Of a stretch of 64,000 nucleotides of DNA, positions 1-12,275 are shown one piece after another. Made by a program: the position numbers and the translations under genes. Positions within the stretch are counted from its first letter, which is position 1; the number at the start of each line of letters is the position of its first letter. Below the pieces are notes generated by a model. The model saw only the letters and a program-made list of their open reading frames with translations. It did no database searches and had not been told where the DNA came from. Source of the stretch: Membranipora membranacea (taxonomy: Eukaryota > Bryozoa > Gymnolaemata > Cheilostomatida > Membraniporidae); assembly GCA_914767715.1 (NCBI GenBank), contig OU612073.1, positions 15,686,001 to 15,750,000 on the forward strand, written 5' to 3'.

Positions 1-172
1 GGCGATTAGTATTAGCTGAAGGCTTTTCATCTTCACCACAGTAGCCTGCCAGTACATTTGACATATGTTTCTGATGTGCTTTCCTGTCAGCCTTTATATT
101 CGACTTTGACCTTGTCCTCCTTGCATCTCCAACTTTATCCAAAGCTAAACCAAGAGCAGTCATTGCTGCCAT
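1..172 (-). CDS. 5' end of a minus-strand gene, runs off the left edge
   Basis: An ATG at 172 opens a minus-strand frame of 57 codons with no stop before the window edge. An in-frame TAA lies about 45 bases upstream, so the ATG is a plausible true start. The peptide is rich in Lys, Arg and Ala (it starts MAAMTALGLALDKVGDARR) and looks like soluble, basic, possibly nuclear or coiled protein, not a signal peptide. I do not recognise the family. No splice donor is visible before the edge. It could be part of the same gene as the minus-strand exon at 820-950, but the splice phases I can find do not join. Length alone is weak evidence; the codon content is what suggests coding. Confidence 0.35.
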   Translation of the reverse strand, partial: MAAMTALGLALDKVGDARRTRSKSNIKADRKAHQKHMSNVLAGYCGEDEKPSANTNR

Positions 173-819
173 TGTCTTTACCTTATTGAATTTCAGATTA
201 TTTTCACAGTACTTTTACCAAGGAGTTTACTCCTTGCATTTACAGTATACCAAAGAAATAAATGTGGTAGAAGAATTGACATGTAAAGAGATATTCTGTG
301 TACTCCTCTGCGTTGCTAACATGTATGAGGAACTGAATTTGAGATTTTGTAATGATATATCTGTTCAGTCATGGTAAAATCATGACATGAGAGCCAAATT
401 CAGGTACACATGAAAAATCTACAATTGGATATGAACTATAGGTATTTATGATGCAATTTTCCTCTCATCTGATACACAACATTTGACACTATTGAATTCA
501 AGGTATACCACCTGTTACCGGATGTCATCGTATGAACCTGAGCCGGATGGTTCTCTCAAGTACCATGTGGTTTTCAGATTGCCATGCATGATATTTCTAT
601 ATTGTATATAATGTGTCTGTGAGTCATGTCAGTCTTATAATATATTTTTGTTTTGATCCCACAACTCTTCAAATTACCTTTTGTGTGAATAGGGTGGAAA
701 ATAAATTGTAGGCAAAATAAGATAGATCCTTTCCTCACCTTAGCCCGCCCCCCTCCCGAAAACAGAACATGCTCGATAAAACATTTATTGATCTTGTGCA
801 ATCATGCTATGATATCTAC

Positions 820-950
820 CTTCTTCACCCCTGTATAATTGCTGCTGCTGCTGGTGGTGACTGGATCCTGGTTGCTGAGTCTCCCTCATCTGGTATGCTG
901 TCGATGAATTCCCTCCCTTATGTGACATGTCTCCTCTCTCTAATATAAGC
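820..950 (-). CDS. candidate minus-strand exon, polyglutamine-containing
   Basis: A minus-strand stretch bounded by a possible acceptor (AG at 952-951) and a weak donor (GT at 819-818) is open throughout. It contains an ATG at 928 followed by MSHKGGNSSTAYQMRE and a run of five glutamines. The frame would enter in phase 2 and leave in phase 1. If the ATG is used, this is a first coding exon. No homologous domain is visible. The donor (GTAGAT) is poor and the link to the frame at 1-172 does not close, so this is only a candidate. Confidence 0.25.
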
Positions 951-1900
951 CTGTTCAGTCACTATATTCTTTGGCTAACAGGTTTTATTTTCTTATATAA
1001 CTGTTGGCTTTAAGGTGTGTCAACAGTAAATGTGTGGCGATCATCGGTGTCATTCTTATTTAAAGGTAGCAGTCACAGTTGTTGCGAAACAGATTTGCAT
1101 TTATTAATAGGTCAATACATTTGCCTAGGTGAGTTTTAGATCAATGACAATATTATTGCGTTATCACGTTAGTTCCTTATCAGTTGAGGGGGAGCTGTAT
1201 TTTAGTATCTTTGTTGTCAGCATGCACTCAGGAGTGTAATATTATAATGTATATGGATAATACGTATGCTTATCACCTGCATAAAATCAGAGCAATAATA
1301 TCATATCACAAGGCAGGCAGTGTGCTTTCGATTCATCATTGTTGCCTAATCCCATCACATGACTATGACAGGCAGAGTATTCTTTAGGACAAATGGATCA
1401 TAGTATTTCATTATCTTTGGTTATTATGATGAAATATCTCAGCCTACACCCATTTTATAAACAAAACTGTCATGTATATAATCTAGGACACTGATGAGGA
1501 CTTTATGTCCCCTTCTCATTCCATCCATAAAGTTTATGCTGATAATGAATGAATTTATGTGAATAATTTGTAGGATTCCCTAGCTCTTATTATTGAAGGG
1601 AACTTTACACTCGTTGAGAGTTTAAAATAAAAGCGAGCATCGGGAAGGAATTAAAATTGACACGAGGAAACTCCCAAAACCATATCTAAAAAATGCAAAT
1701 TACAAGCCTCTGGAAATCAATTCATTACAGAGTTCAGTGATAAACACTGACCCAATGTACTGTATATTGGGTAGGATCATCGATCTCAATTAGTAATGTG
1801 TCATTTAATTGGTCTTACTGTAAAAATGCACACCTCTGCTTAACGTGAATTGCCATTACTGCCTGCACCATAATGAATTTTTGTCTACGTTATAGTAATG

Positions 1901-2215
1901 CCATAAATTATGATACACAGGTAGGCTCATATTTTTTTGTAACAGGTAACAGACCATCCAACCATTTATCCATTGATCCGTTTATCCATGGGTCCATGGA
2001 TAAATGGATCAATGGATCAATGGATCAATGGATCAATGGATCAATGGATCAATGCCATAAATAATGATACACAGGTAGGCTCATATTTTTGTGTAATACG
2101 TAACAGACCATCGAACAATTGATCAATCGATCCTATGATTCAAGGACCAATCGATCAATCGATCCATCGTTCAATCGATCCATCAATCCATCAAATCATT
2201 CATTAATACATTAAT
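1901..2215. repeat. imperfect duplication with ATGGATCA tandem repeats
   Basis: A block of about 75 bp (CCATAAATTATGATACACAG and following bases) at 1901-1978 recurs at 2054-2130. Between and after the copies are short tandem repeats of ATGGATCA / ATCGATCA type (about 1975-2055 and 2120-2195). The whole looks like slippage expansion around a small tandem duplication. The apparent open frames across it are repeat-driven. Confidence 0.75.
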
Positions 2216-2229
2216 GATTTTTATTGCAG

Positions 2230-2319
2230 GTGTTGAGTATTGTAGAATCCAACCCAAACAATGTTGTGACCTTGAAGATACAGGTGAACGCTGGCAAAAT
2301 AGCACACAATTTTGAGTAA
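2230..2319 (+). CDS. candidate terminal exon of an unknown plus-strand gene
   Basis: A good acceptor (TTTTTATTGCAG ending at 2229) is followed by 29 open codons (VLSIVESNPNNVVTLKIQ and on) and a TAA at 2317-2319. An internal donor (CAG|GTGAAC) after residue 18 is the alternative reading. Upstream exons could not be identified in 1-2229, so the gene is incomplete as seen. No family recognised. Confidence 0.25.
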   Translation: MLSIVESNPNNVVTLKIQVNAGKIAHNFE

Positions 2320-4155
2320 TCCTGGCACTCAGTCAACGCAAGCTGCCGTAGTCAATTCATACATCTTCTCGGCACCACTTTGCTTTCTCAGCCATAATAC
2401 AGGGAGAAAAAAGGTATGCTGACTTTGTACAATAACTGGTCATCATTCCTCTCAGCCTGTGAGATACTACTTACCTGTCATTTGCATACGTATCCTACCA
2501 TTGAAAATACATGCGCTGCCTAACCTACCTGCAAACTGAGAGCAACTTAGCCCCAAATATGGCGGCTGTGCCCTTGAGGCACCGTTGATTCTCAGTCTTT
2601 GGACAGAGACAGACTTGCACTTTTAACCCACATTTAACCCACATGCACTGACACTGTTTTCCTAGTTTCATCCCTCAAACTCTCCCAAACTGTCCAACAG
2701 CGCCCAACTATGACACAAATGTAAATCTCACTCACCTCCCTCATTATCCAAGCCTTCCGTGTACGGATGTACATTCGACGCTCCTGGCTTAGAAGACATT
2801 CTTATAACTTCTCTTCCTTGCATTAACAGGTATGAGAATGATGCGAGCTATTGTCAGTCTTTGAAAGCAGTAGTTAGCTATGTTGGGTATGTACGATTAT
2901 TAGTCATGTGCTTGCAGGTCATGTGCTTGCACGTCATGTGCTTCATATCATCTCATATCATGTCACTAAGCGATTATCTACAAAGTGTAGAGTGTTTATC
3001 AGCTGCAAATAATACCCATCGCTCATTTTTATAATTGGTCAGTGGAGGTTGGCATATCAGGGGAGTGAATGAAATTTGAGATAGTGCCCTCGAACTTGCA
3101 ACAGGGTGAAATTAAACTTCCAAAAATTTACTTCCAAAAATATGCATCAAGGTCATTCTTCCTTATTTTTCTTTATACTTCCATATTGGTTAGCACTCTG
3201 AATAAACACGCAGAGTGGAATTCAAATGTGGTATGGACATTGGCGTTGCTCTGAATACTCTGGGTTGCTTGATTCACTGCCATAAGTTACAATAGGCCTT
3301 GCCGGCAGCGTCCCATGTGTTCATAATAACACAGAGCAAGGACCTACCCTTGCGATCATGGGCTAACGAACACGTTCGTCTGTGATAATAATGTGTGCAT
3401 GTATACTCAAGCAGTCACATGATAGACAGACCTGAAGTATGCAGATATTATTGTCAGAGGGATTACATCATTATTCAGTCACATGAGTGACATGCAGTCT
3501 CAGGGGATTATGTTACATTCTGATATGTACGGGTTAGTTTATATACTTCCTTGTTATCAATAATAGCATGCTTCAGTGAACTTGTTTGAGCAAATCATGC
3601 CATCCATAATTATCTCACTTTGAGAAAATTTTCTTCCTTTCCAAAATATACATATATATATACTTTTATTGGCAACCAAAGTCATCTCATTGGAAATAAA
3701 GTAAGATGCAAAAAAAAATGTTTTGCACTCAGTGCCAGGAAAAAAAATACTTGGAGCATTTTTCGTCGAAAATCCTCACAAAAATAGTTTTAGATAAGTA
3801 ATAGTATTGTCTTTATATTGCTGCATGGTCATTTGTCTCGTAACCATTCTCTAGATTGTCTAGCAGACTACTTTTAGTATATAAAAATATTTTTTTCCTA
3901 TGCATTTCAAAGTTTAGAATAGGCAATAGAATTATTTGCTCGTTCAAATTATATATAGGTGTTTTCATCATTTCATAGTACAGCATTGGATTGTTCTCTT
4001 CAGAATCACAGCTTTTGATGACCCATCGTTAAGAAGCCATGCTAACAAAATACACTCCGCAAAGTCTACAATCTGCAGCATGCAATGCACCAAAGCATGC
4101 TTTCCCTTAATCTTTAGAAGAGATGGCTAGATTTGTAACTTTGTGATTCACCAGA
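2320..4155. other. no gene recognised
   Basis: AT-rich spacer upstream of the stomatin gene. It contains short open frames without splice support and homopolymer A/T runs around 3640-3720. The stomatin promoter and 5' UTR should lie toward its right end, but I see no clear TATA box or Inr. Confidence 0.5.
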
Positions 4156-7100
4156 ATGGAGGGTTGTTACAGGACACAGCCTCCTAACGTGATAGGACCT
4201 ATACCACGATATAAGGGACAGGAGAATCAAAACAATAACTTACCTGGACCTGGGGGATTTACCTCTAAATACCAAGATGAAGGTAAGTGATACGTGCTTA
4301 TTGTCTAGTAGTCCATGTTTTTTTTTACATGAAGACGTGGTGAAATAGAATTTGAAGTGGAGAAAAATTAAACCAGATACTCGCTGCAGGTAAAGATCAA
4401 ACTGCATGGATAACTACGATACTGAGACCAGAAACTAGAACAGTTATCGTCAACCTGACGGACTGCTCATGATGATGATGATTGTCTGTAAATATAACTT
4501 TGATTAGCTGACGGTCGGTTCCGACGATGACTGTATTCCTGTTCATCATTGATCTCCAGCTGTCTCTCTCTGCTGCTGTGCGCCTGCCAACCAATCAGAG
4601 GTCTTCTTTGCCTTGAGGTTTTGCTTCACAGTGTCTTAAAATCTTAGCTTCAGTCTGCCGATTCCGTATGAGCCTTCACCGAGCTTAGAATATATAATTA
4701 GAACTGTAAATATCTAAATATACCTGATGTGATGAGGCATTTTCTCCAATATAACCAGAGCATCATCATGCAGAACGGCCCTGTTTATGAAATAACAGAG
4801 GGTGGGCTGTCCCTAAAGAGGGACGCAAGTTGCCCGGAGTCCTCGTACTGAGAGTGTGATACATCCTAATAAACTAAAATGCATCCTAGAGGTGAGGCTA
4901 TGGTGAACCTCCTAATCGTGAGTGTGCAGCAAGCTGCCAGAAACTGACACAGGCACTAAACGCCCATTGGCAGTGACACTTTGATCTTAGACAATAGGCT
5001 GAGAAGGCCTGAAGCATAACCTTGTCTGACTGTTTGATGCATGGTTTATCTTTACTCAAGGTTTGAAATCTTCTGAAGAAGAATGTAGCTGTCTGGGATA
5101 CATACTGATCGGACTGTCCATGTTGATTATCGTTGCTACTCTGCCGGTAGCGATATGTAGTTGTGTGAAAGTAGTTCAAGAATATGAGAGGGCAGTCATA
5201 TTTAGACTCGGTAGGATCATGTCTGGAGGGGCCAAGGGACCAGGTGAGACAATTCATATATTTTATCTTTTTATATTTATTTATTATTTTGATATTTTCA
5301 ATTATAATGTCTAAATTGAAATCATCAGTTTGAAAAGATTAATTTGGAAAGCTTGTGATTTTAACAGCACTTGCATTGGCAGATTTTTACCTTGAAGCTA
5401 AATCTATATGCTCGCCTACAGAGGGAGGCTGATAATTTTGGATAAATATTCATAACAAACCCTGAGGGATATGTATTCACATGTGCACTTAGAAAGTTAT
5501 TTCTATTTCCAGGATTATTTTTCATCATACCATGTGTAGATGACTATCGCGTTGTTGATATGAGGACTATATCATTTGATGTCCCGCCTCAAGAAGTGAG
5601 TATATTGATTTCAGATCCTATTTGCTCTATAGTTGTTCCCTCTTTGTTATAGAAACATGCAACTCCTGTAAGTAACCTTTCACTATGTTATGTTCCAAGA
5701 AATATGCATCTTTTTTAAAATGACAAGTTTGTTCTTGTTTGATAGATTTTGACAAAAGATTCCGTGACTGTTGCTGTTGATGCTGTTGTCTACTATCGAG
5801 TATTCAATGCAACCATATCCGTCACCAATGTAGAGGACGCTAATAGATCGACAAGATTGCTCGCTGCTACCACCCTCAGGAATGTATTAGGTATGCTTTT
5901 TTGCCTATAATTTGTTGTACTTCAATCCTTGAATGATCAGGGAATAAACCTTGCAAAAAAAAAATTTTTTCTAGTAAGTTCCATAATTATTTGGTCTTGG
6001 ACTCTTTGAGCACTCATCTACACAGTGCTTGCATTAACCTCGTTCGTCTGTTCCATGGTCCTCTTTTATTCAGTAAAAGAAAGTGTAACAACAGCATACC
6101 TGTGCACCGAAAGAGAATGACAGGTGACTCAGTTAAGAAGACCGCCAGGTCTTCAGTGCATAAGCGGTATAAATTTTGAAGGGATCCTTGGTTTGAATCC
6201 AACTGTAGTCCACTGACAGCTCAGGTTTATTTGGCCACTAGGAGACCATTTTACCTGCTAGCATATTTCATATAATTATTTATTATTTCTCACTTACCAT
6301 TATACAGGTACTAAGAGCCTGTCTCAGGTACTTGTAGAACGAGAGGAGATAAGTAACAGCATGCAGCATTCACTAGATGAGGCAACTGACCCATGGGGTA
6401 TCAAAGTGGAAAGAGTTGAAATGTAAGCAATAATGGAAGTCTATAAAAGGAAGACGAATTTTTTTTACAATGCCTTAGCTCAATGCCGAAAACTCTAGCT
6501 ACATACGCAAAAGATGTACACGCGGATTAAATGTTAAAATGCCCTGTTACACTGCCCACCCACTTCACGGTAGGCCGCATGAGAAGGTTGTAACATCGTT
6601 AATGTATTGCTATGTTGCAGTCACACATTCGCATATTTCAAGATACATGCACAGATTAATTTGTATATGTAAACTCATCAATTCCATAATTTAGGACAAA
6701 AGACAATACTCTACAAATACTCTACATAGAAACACTTTCTCGAGAAAGTGTTTCTATGTAGAGTTGTCTCCCATATATATTCATTAATTTTTAACTACTG
6801 TCAAACATTGCCATATTATTACAGAAAAGATGTGAGGCTGCCTGTACAGCTTCAGAGAGCCATGGCAGCAGAAGCTGAAGCTTCCAGAGAGGCGAAGGCA
6901 AAAGTAAGACATACAATATAACGTCATGTCATATGGCCACTACAAACTTTACTGATTCAGCTGCTAGAATTATGATGCAATTTTTTCCACCTCCGGCTTG
7001 TTCTCATAAAACGCCGGCAGTGTGCTGATTCAATCAGCACACTGCTATGAATGAAGTCAAATATTTATATATTGTTCAAATCACCCAATTATCCCAGATT

Positions 7101-7563
7101 TTATGCTTCAATCCCTATCAATTACAATTAATTGTAACATATGCATTAGCTAGATCAGGCAATCGTTACATGAGAGGTTTCGGTCCCATAAATATACACA
7201 TTTATTTCTCCCTCGGATTTCTATTTTCTTCTTTCCTCAGTTTTCTCTACTAATCTCCTTTTATCCCGTCATTTGATCTCATTTCCTTTGCAAGTTACCA
7301 GGATGAAAATGTCTGCCAAAATAAAATCTTCAAATAATAATACATGGGATGTTCTATCTTACACACAGGTAATAGCTGCAGAAGGGGAGCAGGCAGCAGC
7401 CGTAGCTCTGAAGGAAGCTGCCGATGTGATCAATGCATCACATTCTGCCCTACAGCTGAGATACCTCCAGACTCTGAACACCATCGCTGCTGAAAAGAAT
7501 TCTACAATCATATTCCCGCTGCCAATAGAACTGCTGTCTAGTATGACAAACAAATCAAGGTGA
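4156..7563 (+). CDS. STOM: stomatin (SPFH/band 7 membrane scaffold), seven exons
   Basis: Exons 4156-4282, 5061-5243, 5513-5595, 5746-5890, 6308-6422, 6825-6903 and 7369-7563 join in frame with GT-AG introns to give 308 residues, a length usual for stomatin. Stomatins are monotopic plasma-membrane proteins that oligomerise in cholesterol-rich domains and regulate ion channels and transporters. The polar N-terminus (1-50) is followed by one hydrophobic hairpin (about 54-77, with the characteristic central Pro in ATLPVA), then the SPFH domain beginning VVQEYERAVIFRLGRI. The family hallmark AMAAEAEASREAKAKVIAAE lies across exons 6 and 7, followed by LQLRYLQTLNTIAAEKNSTI and the PLPIELL tail. The start is the only ATG giving a stomatin-like N-terminus. 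It could be named stomatin or a close stomatin-like paralogue; an SPFH stomatin is certain. Confidence 0.95.
6719..6764. repeat. 46-bp perfect palindrome in a stomatin intron
   Basis: Every base from 6719 to 6764 pairs with its mirror base around a central CTCGAG; arms start ACTCTACATAGAAACAC. It sits in intron 5 of the stomatin gene, and a related direct copy of the outer arm (ACTCTACA) lies just left of it. A perfect palindrome with no loop suggests a recent fold-back insertion or inversion. Confidence 0.9.
7017..7045. repeat. hairpin, 14-bp arms and 1-nt loop
   Basis: Arms GCAGTGTGCTGATT and AATCAGCACACTGC flank a single C at 7031, in intron 6 of the stomatin gene. Probably a remnant of a small inverted-repeat element. 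Confidence 0.85.
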
Positions 7564-7593
7564 TGTTCTATTTTATACACTCATGAACTCAGT

Positions 7594-7671
7594 TAGTCTC
7601 TCTTGAGAGCTTTGTTGGGGTTTTCGGTGATATCAGCCCTCCCTTTACCGACATAGCTTGTCGAGACAGTT
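7594..7671. mobile_element. MITE copy, AAGCTTTGTTGG-type terminal inverted repeats
   Basis: Left end TAGTCTCTCTTGAGAGCTTT and right end CCGACATAGCTTGTCGAGAC are diverged inverted repeats. Related copies in this window are at 10962-11046, 31433-31506, 35414-35466 and a half copy at 37651-37675. No coding capacity. Confidence 0.6.
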
Positions 7672-9149
7672 TGTTATGCGATACTATAAAGCAACAGCTA
7701 AAATTTAAATTATTCATAACTGGTACTGAAACTGTATATGCGAGGAGTTACTCCGTCTCCTTGGTATAAACATTAGAAAGTTTTCGGGATGTAATCTTTT
7801 TTTATGCATTCTCTGATACAACTATCCTTAGTCAACAAATTAAATAAAGACAAAAGTAGCATGTCGTAGAGTTACACTACGCTAGCCACGCAACCAATGT
7901 CCAAAGCTACACACTTTATAAAAAGCAGGATTGAGAGGATAACTTTGTATGCTGCTTTGTGTCCTCGCTATTATAACAAAAAGACTTGCTAGCAATACAT
8001 TAGTGCAATCATGGCAGGACACGGCAGACATCTATATTAATATTATCGTTGTAGATAGATCACGCTCTCCACACTCTCAGAAGAATACCTTAGGCCGACT
8101 CTCTCCTAAAGCAGATGTGATGAAGTCAGCAATGGAGGTGATCAGATAGAGTAATCATAGCTCCAACTCAGCTAAGACAAGTAATCTCTCATGGTTCTAC
8201 CTATGAACGTTCTACTACCAATGGCCCTGGAAAATGCATCATGCTATGAGTTGTTTTCCTATGCATATAAAAGAGATAACTCTCTAAGTAAATTGATGCA
8301 ATATACAATGTGTTTACAACTGTACTTTATGTTATGATGTCAATCAATATGTCTGTAGAGTAAAATAAAATATACATGTATTTGTACATCAACATAATCA
8401 GATAAATTTTTCTTGGAAGCAAAATGAGAATGAAATAACTACACCATAAGTAAGGATGGGCGCTTTGTTGAATAAGGCACAAAAGAATTGGTATTCTCTA
8501 AAAAAGTCATCTCACCCTGCCATCATAAACTCATTGAAGGGAGATAGATTCATAAACTATCATACGCATTTCACTAGACATAACATGATGCTTGACCATA
8601 AGAACTTAATACACATTAAGTTGAGCAGAGGGTGTATAAAAATAAATACTCTAAAAACAAAACTGTTGGAATAGAAAAATACAAGACACTCAAAAAGTTC
8701 TTCTGTAATGCAGATCCTTTGAGGTGAGAAAGAGAGGCAGTTTTTCAGAACACAGATAAAAATAATAATTCTATATGACAGCAATAATGTATTACTTTCA
8801 AAGTAACGCATAAATTCCATTCTGGAAAGAAATTGAATGTTGCTCCTCGCAAAAGCCAGAAACTTTGAGCAAATTTAAAACCTAAAGGCGAAATTTTGGA
8901 CAATCAAGTAGATCAGGGAAGGATCGAGCATGTATATTATACATGATCAACGATCTGATAAAATGCATCATGCAACAAAGTTGTCTTCATACGCAGATAA
9001 AGGAGACAACTATATAATATGATGATAACGATAATAATAAGTATATAAAATGAATTGATGCAAAAGGCAGGATTTGGTATGCTGAAGGCATGTAGGCTTG
9101 CTTCTATGGGCAATGTTAATGATTAACCCAGTCTTGACCCCACCATTTC
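7672..9149. other. no gene recognised; short dispersed duplication
   Basis: No supported exons. A segment of about 60 bp beginning AAAATGCATCATGC at 8231 recurs at 8959 in the same orientation, including the motif for ATAAA(G/A)GAGA(C/T)AAC. The open frames near 8456-8820 overlap on both strands and have no splice or codon support. Confidence 0.5.
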
Positions 9150-12100
9150 TTATGATGAGGCAAAAGGTCCAAGCAGAGGCTCTAGTCCCTCTCTGCTGGC
9201 CCTACCCAGACTAAAGGCTGGCTGATGTCTCTTAATCTGAGTCATCTCAGGGCTGTATGCTCCAGGACCTGGTGTTACATCTGCAATAACAAAGGACATG
9301 AAGATCAGCGCAGCAATGTTCACATGTTCTACTGATCTTGAGGGGTAAAGTTTTCTTAGGCGGAAGAACCTTTGCTATCATACACAGGTTATCAATGGTT
9401 AATTATATGGCTAGCTAACTCACTCATCTATAGCTAGTAAAAATTGTTGCTAGCTAACATAAAGCTAGCCAAATTAACTCTAGCTGATATTAACTCTCCT
9501 AGGGCATATCAATAAAACACTAACAGCATTACAAAGATAATCACATATCCAATAATCCACTTAGACCTGTACTGTCTTGGCAGGCTAGCAGTATGCGGGT
9601 CGTACTGACTGTATCATAATTCATAGAATGGCAACGCAGGATGACAAAATTAATGTGAAACAGCCTCAGAAAATGTCTAGGAAACTTGACATACCTCTAT
9701 GGCCCCATAAGTCGCTGTTTCTAGGTCTGAATGAATGTATGATAGTGGGGGCGCGGTGATACACCTGCCTGTCTGCTGTGTCTCGACTGTAGGATAGAGG
9801 GCCAGGCTCTAGTTCGGCTCCGGGTTTACCCAGATTTATCTTAGCTCGGTGCCCCATAGTGAAGGCCGGATATCTGTTACGAGTTGTCTGATGGTTTCCT
9901 CCGATTCTCAACTTCTCGTCATAAGTGGAAGGTGAAGGCCACTAAAAATTAACAAAGTTTTCACACATTATTTCAGTCTCAAAATCATTCTTTTAATTTG
10001 GTTGCTCCTGTCACTCTGTAATGTGTATGCAGATTAGAGATGGATAATAAAAGCGATTAGCAGATGGTTTAAAAATTTCTCAAATTTTCTACGTAAATAT
10101 AACAACAGGGCACACAACTCAGAACTTTATAGATAGCAAGATATGACATTGGTTTGCCACACCAAATTCCATATGAAGATACTGAATGTACATGTATTAA
10201 TTCTCCATCAGAACAGATCTTAACCCTAGAGGATTGGTTGTTAGCTAAAATTTAGTTTAGCTAGTTTGGGGGTGACTAAATTTTAACGTGATCAGCGCAA
10301 CTCTGAATTCCAAATTCAACTCACCACATTTTCATGCCCAAAGTTGACTTTGCTGCTCCAGACTTCCGGAGATTGGTACCATGTCTTGGACCAGGCTGTG
10401 CGACCACCATAATCTAGTATTAGAATTAAAACAATTGTATATTCAACATCAGCGCTGCCATTTTCAACATCAAATGATTACCACATTTGATGTACCTTTA
10501 CTATTAGATAACAAGCAACAGAATTTCCTGAACGCAACAGCTTCTCCTCAGCAGAAGCTAAGTAGCATGCTGCTAGATTCACATAGCTACGACAGACTGA
10601 AGACTATGAAGTATCATTTATAAGGCAAGCTTTCACAAATAAACATCATTAATATTTTAGAATTGAATCTGTATTCAGAGGACTGTGTTAAACAATTTTT
10701 AGTAAATCATGTAGTTTGACATCATGGGAATACCGTATTCTCATAGACTTAACATAGTATATGTAGAGTTTACACTAAATAGTATATTAAGTCTATTGGT
10801 ATTCCCAAAGTTGATTTGCCAGGAAAACTCATAGAACTAGTGAGCTCAGAATTAGAACGGAGAGAATCAATGGAGCGAGGATTGTACAAGCCTTCAGAAT
10901 AATTAAAGTATTATTATTAATACAACTAGCTGTCTAAATACAAGGAGTTGGCTACTGAGTTCTGCTTGTCTAAAGAAGCTTTGTTGGTATGGTGGAGGGG
11001 TATGTTTTGCTCCCCTCCTCGACCGACAAAGCTAGTCTAGATAAACCATGCTAAGGATTAGTTTGTTATTTACATACATACCGTCACACATCTGAAAAAT
11101 CACACATAGATTGTTCACAAGATAAAACATTCCTAATAGGTGTTAGAGACGATTCTAGATGTTAATACACGCATATATAGTCCAGGAACACAGATTAATA
11201 CAACATTCCTTGATTACAGATTGTCCGGTCCTTCATAGAATTATGTTTCTTATCAATCCAATCTCTTCATAACAACAAGCAGGAAATTATACATACTGAC
11301 AGTAACAGCAGTATCTGCAGGAGCTCCACACACAATTTCATGATTCTGGGTCTATGGGGCCTCCCAGTACAAAAGGGCACTAACCTTTCTCGGACCAGCA
11401 TTTAGGTCTCATTGTATACGAAGGTGCGTTGGTCTCATTGAGTGGTTTAGTGGTGTGAGGACTGTATGCCCATGGTCCAGGCGTCGTGAGATCATTTCTG
11501 AGGGGTGGTCGTGTCTCTATTATCTCTTTCAGTTTGACATCACAAGGTCGAGAGTCAAATAAAGGCTGCCTGTTCGACTGCTCTGATCTGTATTAAAAGT
11601 AATGATATGATTGAAGTGGTGTACGTCAGCAGCTGTAGCTGATTGCCAAACGAAACACAAGTACTAATAAGCCTTTTGGGATAGCGGTGAAAGAAAGGGT
11701 ACTTTTAATAGAAGCAGCAGGAATCTAAATAAATTAAATTCTAGTGAAAAAAACCCTGTACCTTTTTCCAATCTTTAGCGGTAAGCTGAAAACAAGCATC
11801 GAACATCAGTACAGTGGAATCACAAAGTGACTAAATGGTTCTAAACTGGAGAGTCTAAATTTAATTATCAAAGGTTTGAACATGGCTGGAATGTACACCT
11901 GACCCTGGAGTTTTCAGAATATTCTCTGCATGGAATAGATATACCATAAAACAGGTGTCCTACTCTGACCAATGACAAATAAGTTGGTAGTTCAATAAGA
12001 GCCAACCTTTTTATCACAGTATTTATGTGAATCAGGGTTGTTGGACCCCATGGGAGTGTTAATCTGTCTCTAGAGCTGGCCAGCAAGTTCCCAGCAATTT

Positions 12101-12275
12101 GTAAGATCAGCCTCGGGGATTAATTGACATACTTGTATTGGTTGAGTTTTGCAGGCAGTTTTCTCTTAGGCAGAAGATATCTCCCTGATCTGATAGTTCT
12201 TTTATTGAGTGCTGGGTCAAAGTTACTGCTCTTCACTACTCTATTTGAAGTACCGAATTCATTTAGGGCTGTCAT
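9150..12275 (-). CDS. SHIPPO-repeat protein, CIMAP1/ODF3-like
   Basis: Exons from the start codon: 12275-12133, 11587-11384, 11091-11082 (10 nt), 10395-10325, 9941-9695, 9280-9150. SHIPPO (STPGPGxY) proteins line the inside of axonemal microtubules and sperm outer dense fibres. Repeats are clear: TTPGPWAYSPH, VTPGPRHG, WPSPSTYD, LEPGPLSYSRD and VTPGPGAYSPE, each followed by a basic partner motif such as APSYTMRPK, YPAFTMGHR or QPAFSLGRA. Phases close at every junction except between 10325 and 9941, where 3n+1 bases are missing; a further small exon must lie in that 383-bp intron (one candidate is the 19-nt stretch beginning TATCTTCATATGG). Total is about 270-275 residues, near the size of human ODF3/CIMAP1A. 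The family is confident; the exact orthologue is not. Confidence 0.85.
10726..10806. mobile_element. MITE with GGGAATACC terminal inverted repeats
   Basis: GGGAATACC at 10726 and GGTATTCCC ending at 10806, with inner complementary segments ATAGACTTAA and TTAAGTCTAT. It lies in an intron of the SHIPPO-repeat gene. No clear target duplication is visible. Confidence 0.7.
10962..11046. mobile_element. MITE copy, same family as 35414-35466
   Basis: GAAGCTTTGTTGG near the left end and CCGACAAAGCTAGTCTAG near the right end form the terminal inverted repeats; the centre is a second inverted repeat (GGAGGGG / CCCCTCC). It sits immediately next to the 10-nt microexon (11082-11091) of the SHIPPO gene. 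Confidence 0.6.

Noticed and set aside
10325-10395. Alternative frame AWSKTWYQSPEVW for the fourth SHIPPO exon
   Set aside because: It appeared to join the next exon in phase but did not fit the preceding exon once its last bases were re-read; the microexon solution gives a SHIPPO motif.
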